DNA of 64,000 nucleotides from Algoriphagus terrigena DSM 22685 (GTDB lineage: Bacteria > Bacteroidota > Bacteroidia > Cytophagales > Cyclobacteriaceae). The stretch covers positions 62,001-126,000 of the forward strand of contig NZ_AUBW01000015.1 in the NCBI RefSeq assembly GCF_000429445.1, in the 5' to 3' direction. Shown piece after piece: positions 51,274 through 60,365 of this stretch (the first letter of the stretch is position 1; each line of letters starts with the position of its first letter). The notes under the pieces were generated by a model. The model was not told the DNA's origin, searched no databases, and worked only from the letters and a program-made list of their open reading frames with translations. Made by a program: the position numbers and the translations under genes.

Positions 51274-52296
51274 ATGAACGCAAAAAAACAACGACCCATC
51301 CTGGGAATCAGCATTGGAGACATCAACGGAATCGGCATCGAGGTAACCCTGAGGGCCTTGGCAGACAACCGCGTTTACAAGGCTTTTACGCCGGTGATAT
51401 ACGGGCATGGGAAGGCGTTGACGTTTTACCGGAAGCTCATGAATCTGGAGGATTTCAACTTTGTCCAGATTCGCAGCCTGGATGAGATCAATCACCGAAA
51501 AGTGAATGTGATCAATGTCATGGAGGAATGTCCCGAAGTCATCCCCGGGGTAGAGACTCTCGAGGCGGGAAAGATGGCTTTGGAGGCGCTCAAGGCTGCC
51601 GTGCAAGATCTCAAGGACGGAAAGATTCAGGGACTGGTGACCGCGCCGCTGAATAAGAACAATCTGAATTCGGAAGATTTTAAGTTCATCGGCCATACCG
51701 AATACATCACCCAGGCTGTCGGAGCCAAGGAAAGCCTGATGACAATGGTAGACGACGACCTTCGGGTGGCGCTGGTGACCGGACATCTCCCGCTCGCAAA
51801 TGTGTCACAAACGATTACCAAATCACTGATCCAGCAGAAAGCCAACATTTTCCTGAAAAGTCTGGAGAATGACTTCGGAATCAACAAGCCCAAAATCGCC
51901 ATCTTAGGTCTGAATCCACATGCCGGCGAGGATGGCCTACTGGGCGAGGAGGAGGAAAAGACTATCAAGCCTGCCATCAATGAACTCAAAGACCAACACA
52001 AGTACGTTTTTGGTCCCTACCCCGCTGACGGTTTTTTTGGAATGATGCATCAGAAAAAATTTGACGGTGTCCTGGCGATGTATCACGATCAGGGATTGAT
52101 CCCTTTCAAGTCGATCGCATTCAGTTCAGGGGTCAATTATACCGCTGGATTGCCGGTAGTTCGCACATCCCCTGACCACGGCACCGCGTATAATATTGCA
52201 GGCAAAAACATCGCCGACGAAGGCTCCATGAGGGCGGCATTACTGTTGGCAGCGGACATTGTCAATCGTCATGACCCTCAAGAAGCCGATGCTTGA
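51274..52296 (+). CDS. pdxA: 4-hydroxythreonine-4-phosphate dehydrogenase PdxA
   Basis: A 340-residue NAD-dependent enzyme of pyridoxal phosphate biosynthesis. Family segments: GISIGDINGIGIEVTLRAL, VTAPLNKNNL, GHTEYITQAVGAKESLMTMV (metal-binding His), ILGLNPHAGEDGLLGEEE, and MYHDQGLIPFKSIAF with the second metal His-Asp, then RTSPDHGTAYNIAGK. Divergent from rsmA. Confidence 0.95.
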   Translation: MNAKKQRPILGISIGDINGIGIEVTLRALADNRVYKAFTPVIYGHGKALTFYRKLMNLEDFNFVQIRSLDEINHRKVNVINVMEECPEVIPGVETLEAGKMALEALKAAVQDLKDGKIQGLVTAPLNKNNLNSEDFKFIGHTEYITQAVGAKESLMTMVDDDLRVALVTGHLPLANVSQTITKSLIQQKANIFLKSLENDFGINKPKIAILGLNPHAGEDGLLGEEEEKTIKPAINELKDQHKYVFGPYPADGFFGMMHQKKFDGVLAMYHDQGLIPFKSIAFSSGVNYTAGLPVVRTSPDHGTAYNIAGKNIADEGSMRAALLLAADIVNRHDPQEADA

Positions 52297-52348
52297 ATCA
52301 AAAATGTTTAAGAATAGTGACTAAAACCAAATATAATTTCAATTTCTG

Positions 52349-52380
52349 TTTTAGCTAATTTAAAATATTGACTACATTTG
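52349..52380 (+). promoter_or_regulatory. Bacteroidota-type promoter of the DUF177-rpmF operon
   Basis: TTTT at 52349-52352 (one mismatch to TTTG), 20-nt spacer, perfect TACATTTG at 52373-52380. The leader to the GTG start is about 20 nt and contains AGGAGG. Confidence 0.72.
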
Positions 52381-52405
52381 CGGTCTTAAATCAGGAGGAT
52401 GAATC

Positions 52406-52978
52406 GTGAAATTCTGGAAAACCTTTGATATTGAAGTAATTAAGTTCAAAGAAGGAAAACACGTCATTGACTTTGAAATTGGAGATTCATTTTTCCAAAA
52501 CTTCGAAGACAATGAGATTGTCCAAAAAGGACATTTGACCATACGGGTCAATCTGAATAAGGGAGCCAACGTCATTGAGCTCGATTTTCACATCAAGGGT
52601 ACCGTGCAGTTGACCTGCGACCGAAGCCTGGAAGTATTTGATCATCCATTGGATTTCTCCGAAAAGATGATCTATAAATACGGCGCTGAGGAGCAGGAAA
52701 TAGATGAAGATGTGTACATGATCACCAGGGATACCCCTACGATCAATGTCGCTCAACTCATCTATGAATTTATACTGTTGGCCCTGCCTGCCAAAAAAAT
52801 CCATCCGGATCACAGAAATGAGCTGGACGACGAGGAATTGGAAGTAGAAGGCGGATATGTGTATATCGATAGTGAGAGTGAGGAAGATGATACGGCTGAA
52901 GATCCGGATCCCCAATCAGAGAGCAAGCCTGTCGATCCCCGATGGGAACAATTAATGAAGTTAAAAAACAAAGAATAA
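52406..52978 (+). CDS. DUF177 (YceD-like) protein, GTG start
   Basis: A 190-residue protein of the YceD/DUF177 family, almost always encoded before rpmF. The GTG at 52406 is preceded by AGGAGG (52393-52398) with a 7-nt spacer, an excellent Shine-Dalgarno site; an ATG at 52399 abuts that site but its frame stops after 9 codons. The N-terminal part (FWKTFDIEVIKFKEGKHV) and the central LTCDRSLEVF and INVAQLIYEFILLALP segments are family-typical. The C-terminal 40 residues are acidic (SESEEDDTAEDPDPQSE). DUF177 proteins are linked to 23S rRNA accumulation in other bacteria; the mechanism is unknown. Confidence 0.88.
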   Translation: MKFWKTFDIEVIKFKEGKHVIDFEIGDSFFQNFEDNEIVQKGHLTIRVNLNKGANVIELDFHIKGTVQLTCDRSLEVFDHPLDFSEKMIYKYGAEEQEIDEDVYMITRDTPTINVAQLIYEFILLALPAKKIHPDHRNELDDEELEVEGGYVYIDSESEEDDTAEDPDPQSESKPVDPRWEQLMKLKNKE

Positions 52979-52996
52979 TCATAAACCACGCTTAAA

Positions 52997-53188
52997 ATGG
53001 CACATCCTAAACGCAAAATTTCGAAAACCAGAAGAGATAAAAGAAGAACTCACTATAAACTGGAAGCTCCGGGACTGGCGAAATGCCCAACTACCGGCGA
53101 AATGCACCTGCCTCACAGAGCTTTCTGGCTTGATGGTAAATTGTACTACAAAGGACAAGTAATCATCGAAAAAGAAGTAAAGGCTTAA
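52997..53188 (+). CDS. rpmF: 50S ribosomal protein L32
   Basis: A 63-residue ribosomal protein with the canonical start [20 protein letters not shown] and a [15 protein letters not shown] segment. Only one cysteine of the usual zinc-binding set remains, so this is a C-minus type L32. It starts 18 nt after the DUF177 gene and is followed by a terminator. Confidence 0.97.
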   Translation: MAHPKRKISKTRRDKRRTHYKLEAPGLAKCPTTGEMHLPHRAFWLDGKLYYKGQVIIEKEVKA

Positions 53189-53210
53189 TACCCTTCTGAA
53201 TCGATATTTT

Positions 53211-53242
53211 CAAATCCATTCCCAACCGGGAATGGATTTTTT
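53211..53242 (+). terminator. Rho-independent terminator of the DUF177-rpmF operon
   Basis: Stem AAATCCATTCCC (53211-53222) / GGGAATGGATTT (53228-53239), 5-nt loop, then T-run. Confidence 0.92.
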
Positions 53243-53264
53243 GTTTTACAAAACTGAAAACAGC

Positions 53265-53404
53265 TGAAATCGAGCATGCTGGCAGCAACAGATATTGGGA
53301 TGCCTCGATAACTTCGGAGAAGCAATGCGAAGATTCTCCCGAACCGCCGCGGCGGACGGGTTAGGCTATCTGGCCTCTGAAAAAAAATTATAAACAGATG
53401 AAAT
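53265..53404. repeat. Composite intergenic repeat (copy 2) between rpmF and fabH
   Basis: The 363-nt gap 53189-53551 has no gene besides the terminator and promoter listed. Words shared with the region before mpl: TGAAATCGAGCATG (53265-53278), GCGAAGATTCTCCCGAA (53328-53343, one insertion), GGGTTAGGCTAT (53358-53369) and ATTATAAACAGATGAAAT (53387-53404). An internal CCGCCGCGGCGG palindrome lies at 53344-53355. Confidence 0.65.
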
Positions 53405-53436
53405 GTAGTAAGTTGCATCCGAGTGAACGCTTGGGT

Positions 53437-53468
53437 TTTGGTGGTCAGAAGCCATTATGCTATTTTTG
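53437..53468 (+). promoter_or_regulatory. Near-consensus promoter of the fabH operon
   Basis: TTTG at 53437-53440, exactly 20-nt spacer, TATTTTTG at 53461-53468; both elements match the Bacteroidota consensus fully. Transcription would start about 53473, giving a leader of about 80 nt to fabH. Confidence 0.85.
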
Positions 53469-53551
53469 GCCTTCCTCAGGGATTTCCTGTAAAATAAACA
53501 ACCTTGCCTGGAGCATTTTCAACCTATCTCGCTCCAATTAAACCTACACCA

Positions 53552-54550
53552 ATGGACAAAATCAGAGCCATGATCACCGGCGTTCAAGGATACGTTCCTG
53601 AATATCGGTTGACAAATAAGGAACTCGAATCACTCGTCGAAACGAATGATGAATGGATCGTTTCCCGCACTGGAATAAAGGAAAGAAGAATACTTAAAGG
53701 TGAAAACCAAGGAACTTCGGTCATGGGTGCCGCGGCTGTAAAAGGCCTTTTGGAAAAAACAGGAACAGATCCCATGGATATCGAGCTGATCATCTGCGCG
53801 ACGGTCACTCCCGATATGCCATTCCCTGCGGCCGCCAATCTCATTGCAGATCAGGTCGGAGCAAAAAAATCTTACAGCTTTGACGTCAGCGCAGCTTGCT
53901 CTGGCTTTCTGTATGCGCTACAGCTCGGTTCGCAATTCATCCAGTCAGGCACACATAAAAAGGTAATCGTAGTCGGTGCGGATAAGATGTCCGCTATCGT
54001 TGACTATCAGGATCGAACCACTTGCATCCTCTTTGGTGACGGTGCGGGAGCGGTTTTGCTGGAACCAACCACCGAGGAACTTGGCGTGATGGATGCAATC
54101 CTGAAAGCTGACGGAGCGGGTGCACCCTACCTGCACATGAAGGCAGGAGGAAGCCGCAAGCCAGCGACTGCCGAGACTTTGGCAGCACGGGAACACTTCG
54201 CTTACCAGGAAGGCTCTACGGTATTCAAATTTGCTGTCACCAACATGGCCGAAGTAAGCGCCGAGGTCATGGAGCGAAACAATCTGACCGGAGACGACAT
54301 TGCCTGGCTGGTCCCCCACCAAGCCAACAAACGAATCATTGATGCGACCGCAAACCGAATGGGAATCGGATCAAGTAAAGTAATGATGAATATCGAGCGA
54401 TACGGCAACACCACCGCCGGCACGATCCCCCTGTGTCTTTGGGAATATGAAAGTCAACTTAAAAAAGGCGATAACCTGATCTTGGCGGCCTTTGGAGGTG
54501 GATTCACCTGGGGCTCAATCTACCTGAAATGGGGCTACGACCCGAAATAA
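53552..54550 (+). CDS. fabH: Beta-ketoacyl-ACP synthase III FabH
   Basis: A 332-residue enzyme that condenses acetyl-CoA with malonyl-ACP to begin fatty acid synthesis. The catalytic triad is Cys116 ([13 protein letters not shown]), His256 ([10 protein letters not shown]) and Asn286 (ERYGNTTAG). The start at 53552 ([20 protein letters not shown]) is preferred over an ATG 48 nt upstream that lies in the leader; ATG at codon 7 is also possible. First gene of the fabH-efp-accB-accC operon. Confidence 0.96.
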   Translation: MDKIRAMITGVQGYVPEYRLTNKELESLVETNDEWIVSRTGIKERRILKGENQGTSVMGAAAVKGLLEKTGTDPMDIELIICATVTPDMPFPAAANLIADQVGAKKSYSFDVSAACSGFLYALQLGSQFIQSGTHKKVIVVGADKMSAIVDYQDRTTCILFGDGAGAVLLEPTTEELGVMDAILKADGAGAPYLHMKAGGSRKPATAETLAAREHFAYQEGSTVFKFAVTNMAEVSAEVMERNNLTGDDIAWLVPHQANKRIIDATANRMGIGSSKVMMNIERYGNTTAGTIPLCLWEYESQLKKGDNLILAAFGGGFTWGSIYLKWGYDPK

Positions 54551-54572
54551 TCAAAAACAGCACAAATAACTT

Positions 54573-55136
54573 ATGGCAAGTACCGCAGATTTTAAGAATG
54601 GACTTTGTCTGGAAATGAACAACGATATCTATTCCATCGTCGAATTCCAACACGTAAAACCAGGAAAAGGCGCCGCGTTTGTCCGCACCAAGATGAAAAG
54701 CCTCAGAACGGGCAAGACTCTAGAAAAGACCTTCAACGCCGGGGAAAAAGTAACCACTGCACGCGTCGAAAAAAGGCCTCACCAGTTCCTGTACAAGGAT
54801 GACATGGGCTATAACTTCATGGACACCGAATCCTTCGAGCAGATGTCCCTGGAAGAGCGACTGATCGAAAGACCCAATCTCCTGAAGGATGGACAAAACG
54901 TGGACATCCTCGTACATGCTGAACAGGAAATCCCGCTTTCCGTCGAACTGCCTCCTTTTGTGGAACTGATGATCACCTATACCGAGCCTGGCATCAAAGG
55001 TGACACGGCCACCAACGCACTGAAACCCGCCACCGTAGAAACCGGAGCGACTGTGATGGTGCCGCTTTTTGTGGAGCAGGATATCCTCATCAAGGTGGAT
55101 ACCCGAGATGGCTCGTATTCAGAAAGAGTAAAATAG
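54573..55136 (+). CDS. efp: Elongation factor P
   Basis: A 187-residue protein that relieves ribosome stalling at polyproline stretches. Domain I carries the loop [10 protein letters not shown] with Lys32, the residue lysylated by EpmA in other bacteria. C-terminal hallmarks include [13 protein letters not shown], matching DTRTGEYLSRVK. It starts 22 nt after fabH. The biotin carrier gene immediately downstream has an Ala-Pro-rich linker. Confidence 0.96.
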   Translation: MASTADFKNGLCLEMNNDIYSIVEFQHVKPGKGAAFVRTKMKSLRTGKTLEKTFNAGEKVTTARVEKRPHQFLYKDDMGYNFMDTESFEQMSLEERLIERPNLLKDGQNVDILVHAEQEIPLSVELPPFVELMITYTEPGIKGDTATNALKPATVETGATVMVPLFVEQDILIKVDTRDGSYSERVK

Positions 55137-55195
55137 CTATTGATAGCTGCATGATTTGATTAAATTATGCAGCTTTTCTGTTTTTAACCCAAACT

Positions 55196-55699
55196 ATGAT
55201 GTCTGAAGACATTGCACAAAAAAAGAACCCTATGAAAGCTAAAGAGATCCAGGAATTGATTGACTACATCTCCAATTCCGGCCTGGCAGAGGTCAAAATC
55301 AAGACCGAGGAATTCGAACTTTCCATAAAAAAATACGCTGAAAGCGCCCATGTAATTCATGCCGCAGCACCGGCACCTGCTGCTCCGGCACCCGTAGCAG
55401 CAGCACCCGCTCCAGCTGCCGCACCGGCACCTGCTGCAGCTCCAGCACCTTCCAACCTGTTGGAGATCAAATCTCCGATGATCGGAACTTTCTACCTCAC
55501 TCCAAATCCAGATTCTCCGGCTTTTGTAAGCGAAGGTTCATCCATCAAAGCCGGCGAGACCGTCTGCATCATTGAAGCGATGAAGCTTTTCAATGAGATC
55601 GAGTCTGAGATATCTGGCAAAATCGTGAAAATACTCGTCTCCAACGCCACTCCGGTAGAATACGACCAGCCGTTGTTCTTGGTAGATCCAGCGGGTTGA
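55196..55699 (+). CDS. accB: Biotin carboxyl carrier protein AccB
   Basis: A 167-residue acetyl-CoA carboxylase subunit. The biotinyl domain has the EAMKLF motif with biotin attached to Lys130; residues about 57-85 form an Ala/Pro-rich flexible linker. The N-terminal helix region ([20 protein letters not shown]) is typical. A start at codon 13 (55232) would also fit. It lies 59 nt after efp and 25 nt before accC. Confidence 0.96.
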   Translation: MMSEDIAQKKNPMKAKEIQELIDYISNSGLAEVKIKTEEFELSIKKYAESAHVIHAAAPAPAAPAPVAAAPAPAAAPAPAAAPAPSNLLEIKSPMIGTFYLTPNPDSPAFVSEGSSIKAGETVCIIEAMKLFNEIESEISGKIVKILVSNATPVEYDQPLFLVDPAG

Positions 55700-55724
55700 T
55701 TTTTTCACTAAACAAAACAAGACC

Positions 55725-57074
55725 GTGTTTAAGAAAATACTGATTGCAAACCGCGGAGAAATTGCGCTTCGAATCATCCGTACCTGCAAGGAAATGGGCA
55801 TCGAAACTGTCGCAGTCTATTCTACCGCGGACAAGGATAGTTTGCACGTACGCTTTGCAGATGAGGCCGTTTGTATTGGGCCGGCACCAAGCCGTGAATC
55901 CTATCTGAATATCCCGAGGATCATCGCCGCAGCAGAGATTACCAATGCCGATGCAATTCACCCGGGTTACGGGTTCCTTTCGGAGAATGCTGAATTCTCC
56001 AGAATCTGTGAAGAGTACGGCATCAAATTCATCGGTGCTTCGCCGGACATGATCGCCAAAATGGGCGACAAAGCTACCGCAAAAGCAACCATGAAAGCCG
56101 CTGGTGTGCCGACGATTCCAGGTTCGGACGGACTAGTCGACACCATCGAACAAGGCCTCAAGATTGCGAACGAAATGGGCTACCCAGTCATACTGAAAGC
56201 TACCGCAGGTGGCGGAGGACGCGGCATGAGAATAGTAAAGGAAGATTCCGGCTTCAAAAAAGCATGGGACGATGCCAAGATGGAATCCGGAGCTGCGTTT
56301 GGAAACGACGGGCTCTACCTCGAAAAATTCGTGGAAGAACCCCGGCATATCGAGATCCAAATCATCGGAGATAGGACCGGCAAAGCTTGCCACCTTTCCG
56401 AAAGAGACTGCTCGATCCAAAGAAGGCATCAGAAACTGGTAGAAGAGACTCCCTCCCCATTCATTACCGATGAACTTCGCGAAGCGATGGGCAAAGCCGC
56501 CATCAAAGGAGCTGAAGCTATCGCCTACGAGGGTGCCGGAACGATCGAGTTTTTGGTAGACAAAAACCGCAATTTCTACTTCATGGAGATGAACACCCGA
56601 ATCCAGGTGGAGCATCCGATTACTGAGGAAGTCACGGATTTTGACCTGATCAAGGAGCAAATCAAGGTAGCGGCAGGAGAGACAATCTCCGGAAGAAATT
56701 ACTATCCGAAGCTTTTCGCCATGGAGTGTCGAATCAACGCCGAAGATGTGGCTCACGGATTCAGACCAAGCCCAGGAAAGATCCTCAATCTTCATATTCC
56801 AGGTGGCCGCGGTGTCAGGGTGGATTCCCACGTGTACGCTGGCTACGTCATTCCGCCCAACTACGATTCGATGATCGCTAAGCTTATCGTAAGCGGCCAG
56901 TCTCGAGAGGAAGTGATCGTGCGGATGAAGCGCGCCTTGGAAGAGTTTGTGATCGACGGCATCAAGACCACGATTCCTTTTCACATCGCTTTGCTGAATA
57001 ACGAGCAGTTCAAAGACGGTGACTTCACCACCAAGTTTTTGGAGACCTTTGATTTTTCGGTGGTTAAATATTAA
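55725..57074 (+). CDS. accC: Biotin carboxylase AccC, GTG start
   Basis: A 449-residue ATP-grasp enzyme that carboxylates biotin on AccB. The start is GTG at 55725 ([20 protein letters not shown]). Visible: [11 protein letters not shown] glycine-rich loop, [40 protein letters not shown] with metal ligands, and the catalytic [14 protein letters not shown]. With AccB it makes the first half of malonyl-CoA synthesis; accA and accD are not in the window. Confidence 0.97.
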   Translation: MFKKILIANRGEIALRIIRTCKEMGIETVAVYSTADKDSLHVRFADEAVCIGPAPSRESYLNIPRIIAAAEITNADAIHPGYGFLSENAEFSRICEEYGIKFIGASPDMIAKMGDKATAKATMKAAGVPTIPGSDGLVDTIEQGLKIANEMGYPVILKATAGGGGRGMRIVKEDSGFKKAWDDAKMESGAAFGNDGLYLEKFVEEPRHIEIQIIGDRTGKACHLSERDCSIQRRHQKLVEETPSPFITDELREAMGKAAIKGAEAIAYEGAGTIEFLVDKNRNFYFMEMNTRIQVEHPITEEVTDFDLIKEQIKVAAGETISGRNYYPKLFAMECRINAEDVAHGFRPSPGKILNLHIPGGRGVRVDSHVYAGYVIPPNYDSMIAKLIVSGQSREEVIVRMKRALEEFVIDGIKTTIPFHIALLNNEQFKDGDFTTKFLETFDFSVVKY

Positions 57075-57096
57075 ACATTAAAACCGTATTTAAATC

Positions 57097-57124
57097 AAAA
57101 GCCGCTCTGAAGAGCGGCTTTTTT
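57097..57124 (+). terminator. Rho-independent terminator of the fabH-efp-accBC operon
   Basis: Stem AAAAGCCGCTC (57097-57107) / GAGCGGCTTTT (57112-57122), 4-nt loop, T-run. Confidence 0.92.
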
Positions 57125-57291
57125 GGTTTTACCGCCCTAGGTTTAATCTGTTATCAGGACCTTTGAAGTTCTTTTGGGCGCTGGGTGAAGTTTGCAACTT
57201 CTCCCTAATTTACTTACTGATTTACGATTATATGAACTGAATAGAATATAGTTCATCACCTTACGCAGGTTTCAAATTTCTATTTATATAA

Positions 57292-57314
57292 AGGTGTAGA
57301 TTCAATCTACACCT
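57292..57314. other. 23-nt perfect palindrome
   Basis: AGGTGTAGATT (57292-57302) and AATCTACACCT (57304-57314) are perfect reverse complements around one base. It lies in the AT-rich gap 57125-57387 that otherwise shows no gene. It could be an operator or a weak terminator for the minus-strand gene ending at 57388. Confidence 0.6.
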
Positions 57315-57387
57315 AGGCCCAAATCACATTCTTGCTACTCCCAGTTAGAATAAATCACCTAATTACATTTTCTATCCACTTCAATTA

Positions 57388-57684
57388 TTATCCTGCTATG
57401 TTCTGGATTTTTTCTTGAATATTCCACAAGATAACATTGTCGTTTTTGAATTTGATGACTAGTAGGCTGATGTGCCTATAAAGATTTCCCTCATGAGAAA
57501 ATCCATATTCTATATAATTCCCCCTGCTTTTTATATAATAGTTTCTAATTACAAGCCCAACAGCAAACATTTTATTTTCTTCTATGTCTTGCTTCTCATT
57601 TCCCCTTGAATACAACACAAATGAAATAATTCCTATCAAAATCAAACTTCCTAAAACTGGGAAAGTCCATGTTTCTTTCTTCAT
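57388..57684 (-). CDS. Small membrane-anchored hypothetical protein in the AT-rich island
   Basis: A 98-residue protein: Lys-rich start, one membrane segment (about 8-25; FPVLGSLILIGIISFVLYSR), then a hydrophilic, aromatic-containing tail (GNYIEYGFSHEGNLYRHISL). No family recognised. Base composition is clearly more AT-rich than the neighbouring operons, suggesting acquisition. It starts 15 nt after the stop codon of a broken reading frame (57699-57800). A small anchored protein downstream of such a remnant could be an immunity protein, but this is inference only. Confidence 0.6.
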   Translation of the reverse strand: MKKETWTFPVLGSLILIGIISFVLYSRGNEKQDIEENKMFAVGLVIRNYYIKSRGNYIEYGFSHEGNLYRHISLLVIKFKNDNVILWNIQEKIQNIAG

Positions 57685-57698
57685 TTCTTCAAATTATC

Positions 57699-57800
57699 TT
57701 ACAGATCTGCAGCTCCATTAATAGCAATACCACTTGAAATTTCACAAGCTGATTTTGTAAACTACTGATTATCAATATTCTTACCCAGTTGGGAATCATC
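57699..57800 (-). pseudogene. Interrupted coding remnant, possibly the C-terminal tip of a polymorphic toxin
   Basis: One minus-strand frame reads DDSQLGKNIDNQ, then a TAG at 57762-57764, then FTKSACEISSGIAINGAADL and a terminal TAA at 57699-57701. The words after the stop look like real protein rather than random AT-rich sequence, and small-residue-rich C-termini of this kind occur in RHS/polymorphic-toxin-like proteins. I cannot name the family with certainty; another short open frame (36 codons) covers the same DNA. Confidence 0.35.
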
Positions 57801-57821
57801 TCATGAAAATCTCTTTAGATT

Positions 57822-58271
57822 TTATCCACTTATCTTCTTGTAATTTTTAAGCAAACATATTAAGATCAATAGGGCAACTGCATTTAATCCAATTTCAAAA
57901 TTTGAGCCTTTGACATCATATTGAATTGTAAACTCCGAAATCGGAAAACTTATATTAAATACCCAACTGGTGAAGTCTATAACTGAAAATATCACACCAA
58001 TCCCCAAAACCATAGAATATTGTAAGCCTTTAAAACTAAATACAAACAGGCTTAGAAAAAAAATAAAAAAACTACCTATATGGGCAATTTTGGCTTTTTC
58101 TCCAATAATATTTAATCCAAAATAAATAATCAATAAACTAATGCTAGACATATATAGTATATAAAAAATATACACAAAGTTAAGCATAACCGGACTTTGA
58201 AATACAGTCATCAAGACTGTAATAACCCCAAGAAATCCAGACAATACGAGGTAATAACTTAACAATTTCAT
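57822..58271 (-). CDS. Four-helix membrane protein in the AT-rich island, function unknown
   Basis: A 149-residue protein with four predicted membrane helices (about 5-25, 30-52, 63-95 and 125-142) and short charged loops (GEKAKIAHIG; YDVKGSNFEIG). No family recognised. Strong codon bias to A/T in third positions sets it apart from the flanking genes. Together with the small anchored protein downstream and the remnant between them, it may be part of a transferred and partly decayed locus. Confidence 0.6.
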   Translation of the reverse strand: MKLLSYYLVLSGFLGVITVLMTVFQSPVMLNFVYIFYILYMSSISLLIIYFGLNIIGEKAKIAHIGSFFIFFLSLFVFSFKGLQYSMVLGIGVIFSVIDFTSWVFNISFPISEFTIQYDVKGSNFEIGLNAVALLILICLLKNYKKISG

Positions 58272-58295
58272 TCCCTATATACCCTATTTAATTTA

Positions 58296-58390
58296 TTATT
58301 CGATTTCAACAAAACATATGGCAACAAATTGATTACCGATTTTATAATTGGTTGAGAATATGTTGCTATCTACTACTACTACTACTGTCA
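58296..58390 (-). other. Short open remnant overlapping a trinucleotide repeat
   Basis: A minus-strand frame reads KTVT, five Val, then DSNIFSTNYKIGNQFVAICF and stops at 58296-58298. The valines come from five to six copies of a CTA/TAC triplet at 58371-58386. It may be a fragment of a former gene or chance. The 168-nt gap holds nothing else. Confidence 0.25.
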
Positions 58391-58439
58391 CAGTCTTTTA
58401 TTTGTTTGGTTAAAATTCTTAAGGACTCAGTTACAACCC

Positions 58440-60365
58440 TCAAGGATCAATCTGGATTCTCTTTTGCACACGTTCAAAATGATCATTTCCGAAGAGCCAA
58501 GCCTCCACCAGCCAGTGGCCGGCAGTGTCAAAGGTGAGGTTTCCTGTTTTACTTTTGCCCCGGTCGAAGGTCAGACCACCATCTATAAACTGTAGCGGAT
58601 TGGCGCTGACTAAGCCGACACTTCTACCCGAATAATCCGGCCGTCTCGGGACGCTCACATCCGAAAGAAAATACCTTTCCTTGGGAAGGTTGTTTTTCAA
58701 AAAATATTCATTGTTTTTGGTGTAAAACACCACCAACCCGTCTCCCACTGCTTCGCCCAGATTGGTGGCTTCTACGGTCGCACGATGGTAGTACAATTCG
58801 ATCCGCTCCAGAGAACTCATATCTAACTTCCAAACGTCATCCGCAAAAACCGGTCGGTAAAAGTCAACCAAGACCAGAGGCTTCTTGTTGAACTTCACAT
58901 TCTGATCGTCGGTGTTGGCGATAAATATTTCTTTGCCGGTACTGGAGCTAGACTTTCGTAGTCGGATCTGCGGTACCACTTCTTTCAAGAAGGACTCCAC
59001 GTCAGGAAACTCCTCGTAGTCATCTAAATGGTAGACTTTATCGGCAGTGAAAGGCGATTGAAGCTCCACCACCTCTTGCGTGACGTCAAAATGCTCCTGA
59101 TACAACTTGCGGTTGACAAGCGCTTCTAAAATTGGCTCTGACAATGAAAATCTGAATCCAGCGGGCTGCGTAGCACTTTGGAATCGAGAATTGATATCCG
59201 TCGACCAGGATTTGTAATCGTACATCGGACTGTAATCCTTAAGCAGCAATGGATTTTCTATAGCATTTCCCAAAGCGAAAACCAAATTGGGTGTCTGAGC
59301 GGTGGAATTCAAACTCTCCCAATTAGGATGATTGAGAATCTCCACAAAATCAAGTACTTGCGTATCTTCTTCCATGCTAGCCACGATGATTCCACTGCCG
59401 ATTTGCTGTGAAAATCCCGACAGATCCACCTTCATCTCTTCCCCTACTTTTCCTCTGGAACTTACCTGCATCTGTCCGGAATTTTTCGCCGCCAATTGCA
59501 CCTGATAGCTCCAAATCGTCCGATTGGATGAGTCGATTACAGAAATCTTGAAGGAACTGAGATTTTGGTACAGCGACTTGTTGAGAAGTGCTTTTGCCTC
59601 GCTGGTCTTGATTTCTTCCAAAATCATCCAGTCGGTATGTGTGACAATCTTGACATCGAGCGTCTTCGCCCCTGCTTGATAACTCAGAGAAAAATCAGCA
59701 GGATCCCAGTGCCATTTTTGTGGCTCAATCTGATAATCCGCGTTTCTGAATGTGATCCGATACCCTTCCGACGGCTTTACCGATGACAACACTTTTTGCA
59801 TCGGAGGCACAGCCTCAAGTACTTCAAGCGTCTTTCCGATAGCATCCTGGATCTCGATGACCTCTGGCTGGTCCGAGGTGTGGAACACACTCACCGGAGC
59901 ATTTTCAAATGGGATTTGCTCCCAAAACAAGGCTGGCTCTCCCGCAGATATTGGCGAACTGGGATTCACCACCAAAAACTCCTTTTTCGCTATGGGAAAA
60001 TCCTGAAAATTGGACATCCACTTGGTATACATCACGATAGAAAACACACCGGATTGGATGGATTCTGGGATAAAGAAATCTCCAAAAACCATATCCTGTC
60101 CGGTCAGGAGCATTTTTTCCTGATGAACCGGCTTACCTGCCGCATCCAATACAGCGATATAAGCCAGCTTGCTGTAGCGATAACTTTCGTGATTCTTAAG
60201 CAGTTTGGCAGCAAACCAAACTCGGTCGCCGGACAGATATAATTCCTGATCGGTCTGGACTACGAAGTTTTCCAACTCCTCGTTTTTCATTGAACGATCT
60301 TGACCAAAGGACTTGGAAAGAAAAGTCGAACAGCATAAAACCAAAAAGACAATTTTGAAATTCAC
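58440..60365 (-). CDS. Exported protein with MG2-like domain and TonB-plug-like C-terminal region
   Basis: A 641-residue protein with a signal peptide (about 1-21, ending SFGQD). Residues about 33-130 resemble a macroglobulin MG2 domain (VVQTDQELYLSGDRVWFAAK; SGVFSIVMYTKWM). The C-terminal part (about 455-560) resembles a TonB receptor plug motif without a barrel: VYHLDDYEEFPDVESFLKEV, PLVLVDFYRPVFADDVWKLD, SSLERIELYYHRA. It overlaps the DUF4249 gene by 4 nt, hence translational coupling. It likely acts in the periplasm or at the outer membrane with the TonB-dependent receptor, maybe in substrate capture; the substrate is unknown. Confidence 0.8.
   Translation of the reverse strand: MNFKIVFLVLCCSTFLSKSFGQDRSMKNEELENFVVQTDQELYLSGDRVWFAAKLLKNHESYRYSKLAYIAVLDAAGKPVHQEKMLLTGQDMVFGDFFIPESIQSGVFSIVMYTKWMSNFQDFPIAKKEFLVVNPSSPISAGEPALFWEQIPFENAPVSVFHTSDQPEVIEIQDAIGKTLEVLEAVPPMQKVLSSVKPSEGYRITFRNADYQIEPQKWHWDPADFSLSYQAGAKTLDVKIVTHTDWMILEEIKTSEAKALLNKSLYQNLSSFKISVIDSSNRTIWSYQVQLAAKNSGQMQVSSRGKVGEEMKVDLSGFSQQIGSGIIVASMEEDTQVLDFVEILNHPNWESLNSTAQTPNLVFALGNAIENPLLLKDYSPMYDYKSWSTDINSRFQSATQPAGFRFSLSEPILEALVNRKLYQEHFDVTQEVVELQSPFTADKVYHLDDYEEFPDVESFLKEVVPQIRLRKSSSSTGKEIFIANTDDQNVKFNKKPLVLVDFYRPVFADDVWKLDMSSLERIELYYHRATVEATNLGEAVGDGLVVFYTKNNEYFLKNNLPKERYFLSDVSVPRRPDYSGRSVGLVSANPLQFIDGGLTFDRGKSKTGNLTFDTAGHWLVEAWLFGNDHFERVQKRIQIDP

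Noticed and set aside
52399..52428. ATG at 52399 as start of the DUF177 gene
   Set aside because: Its frame stops after nine codons, and it abuts the Shine-Dalgarno site with no spacing; the GTG at 52406 is in the correct frame and spacing.
56133..56984. Minus-strand ORF of 283 codons inside accC
   Set aside because: Shadow of biotin carboxylase, which is unmistakable on the plus strand.
58371..58386. Trinucleotide repeat as a phase-variation switch
   Set aside because: Triplet copies do not shift frame, and no intact gene spans it.
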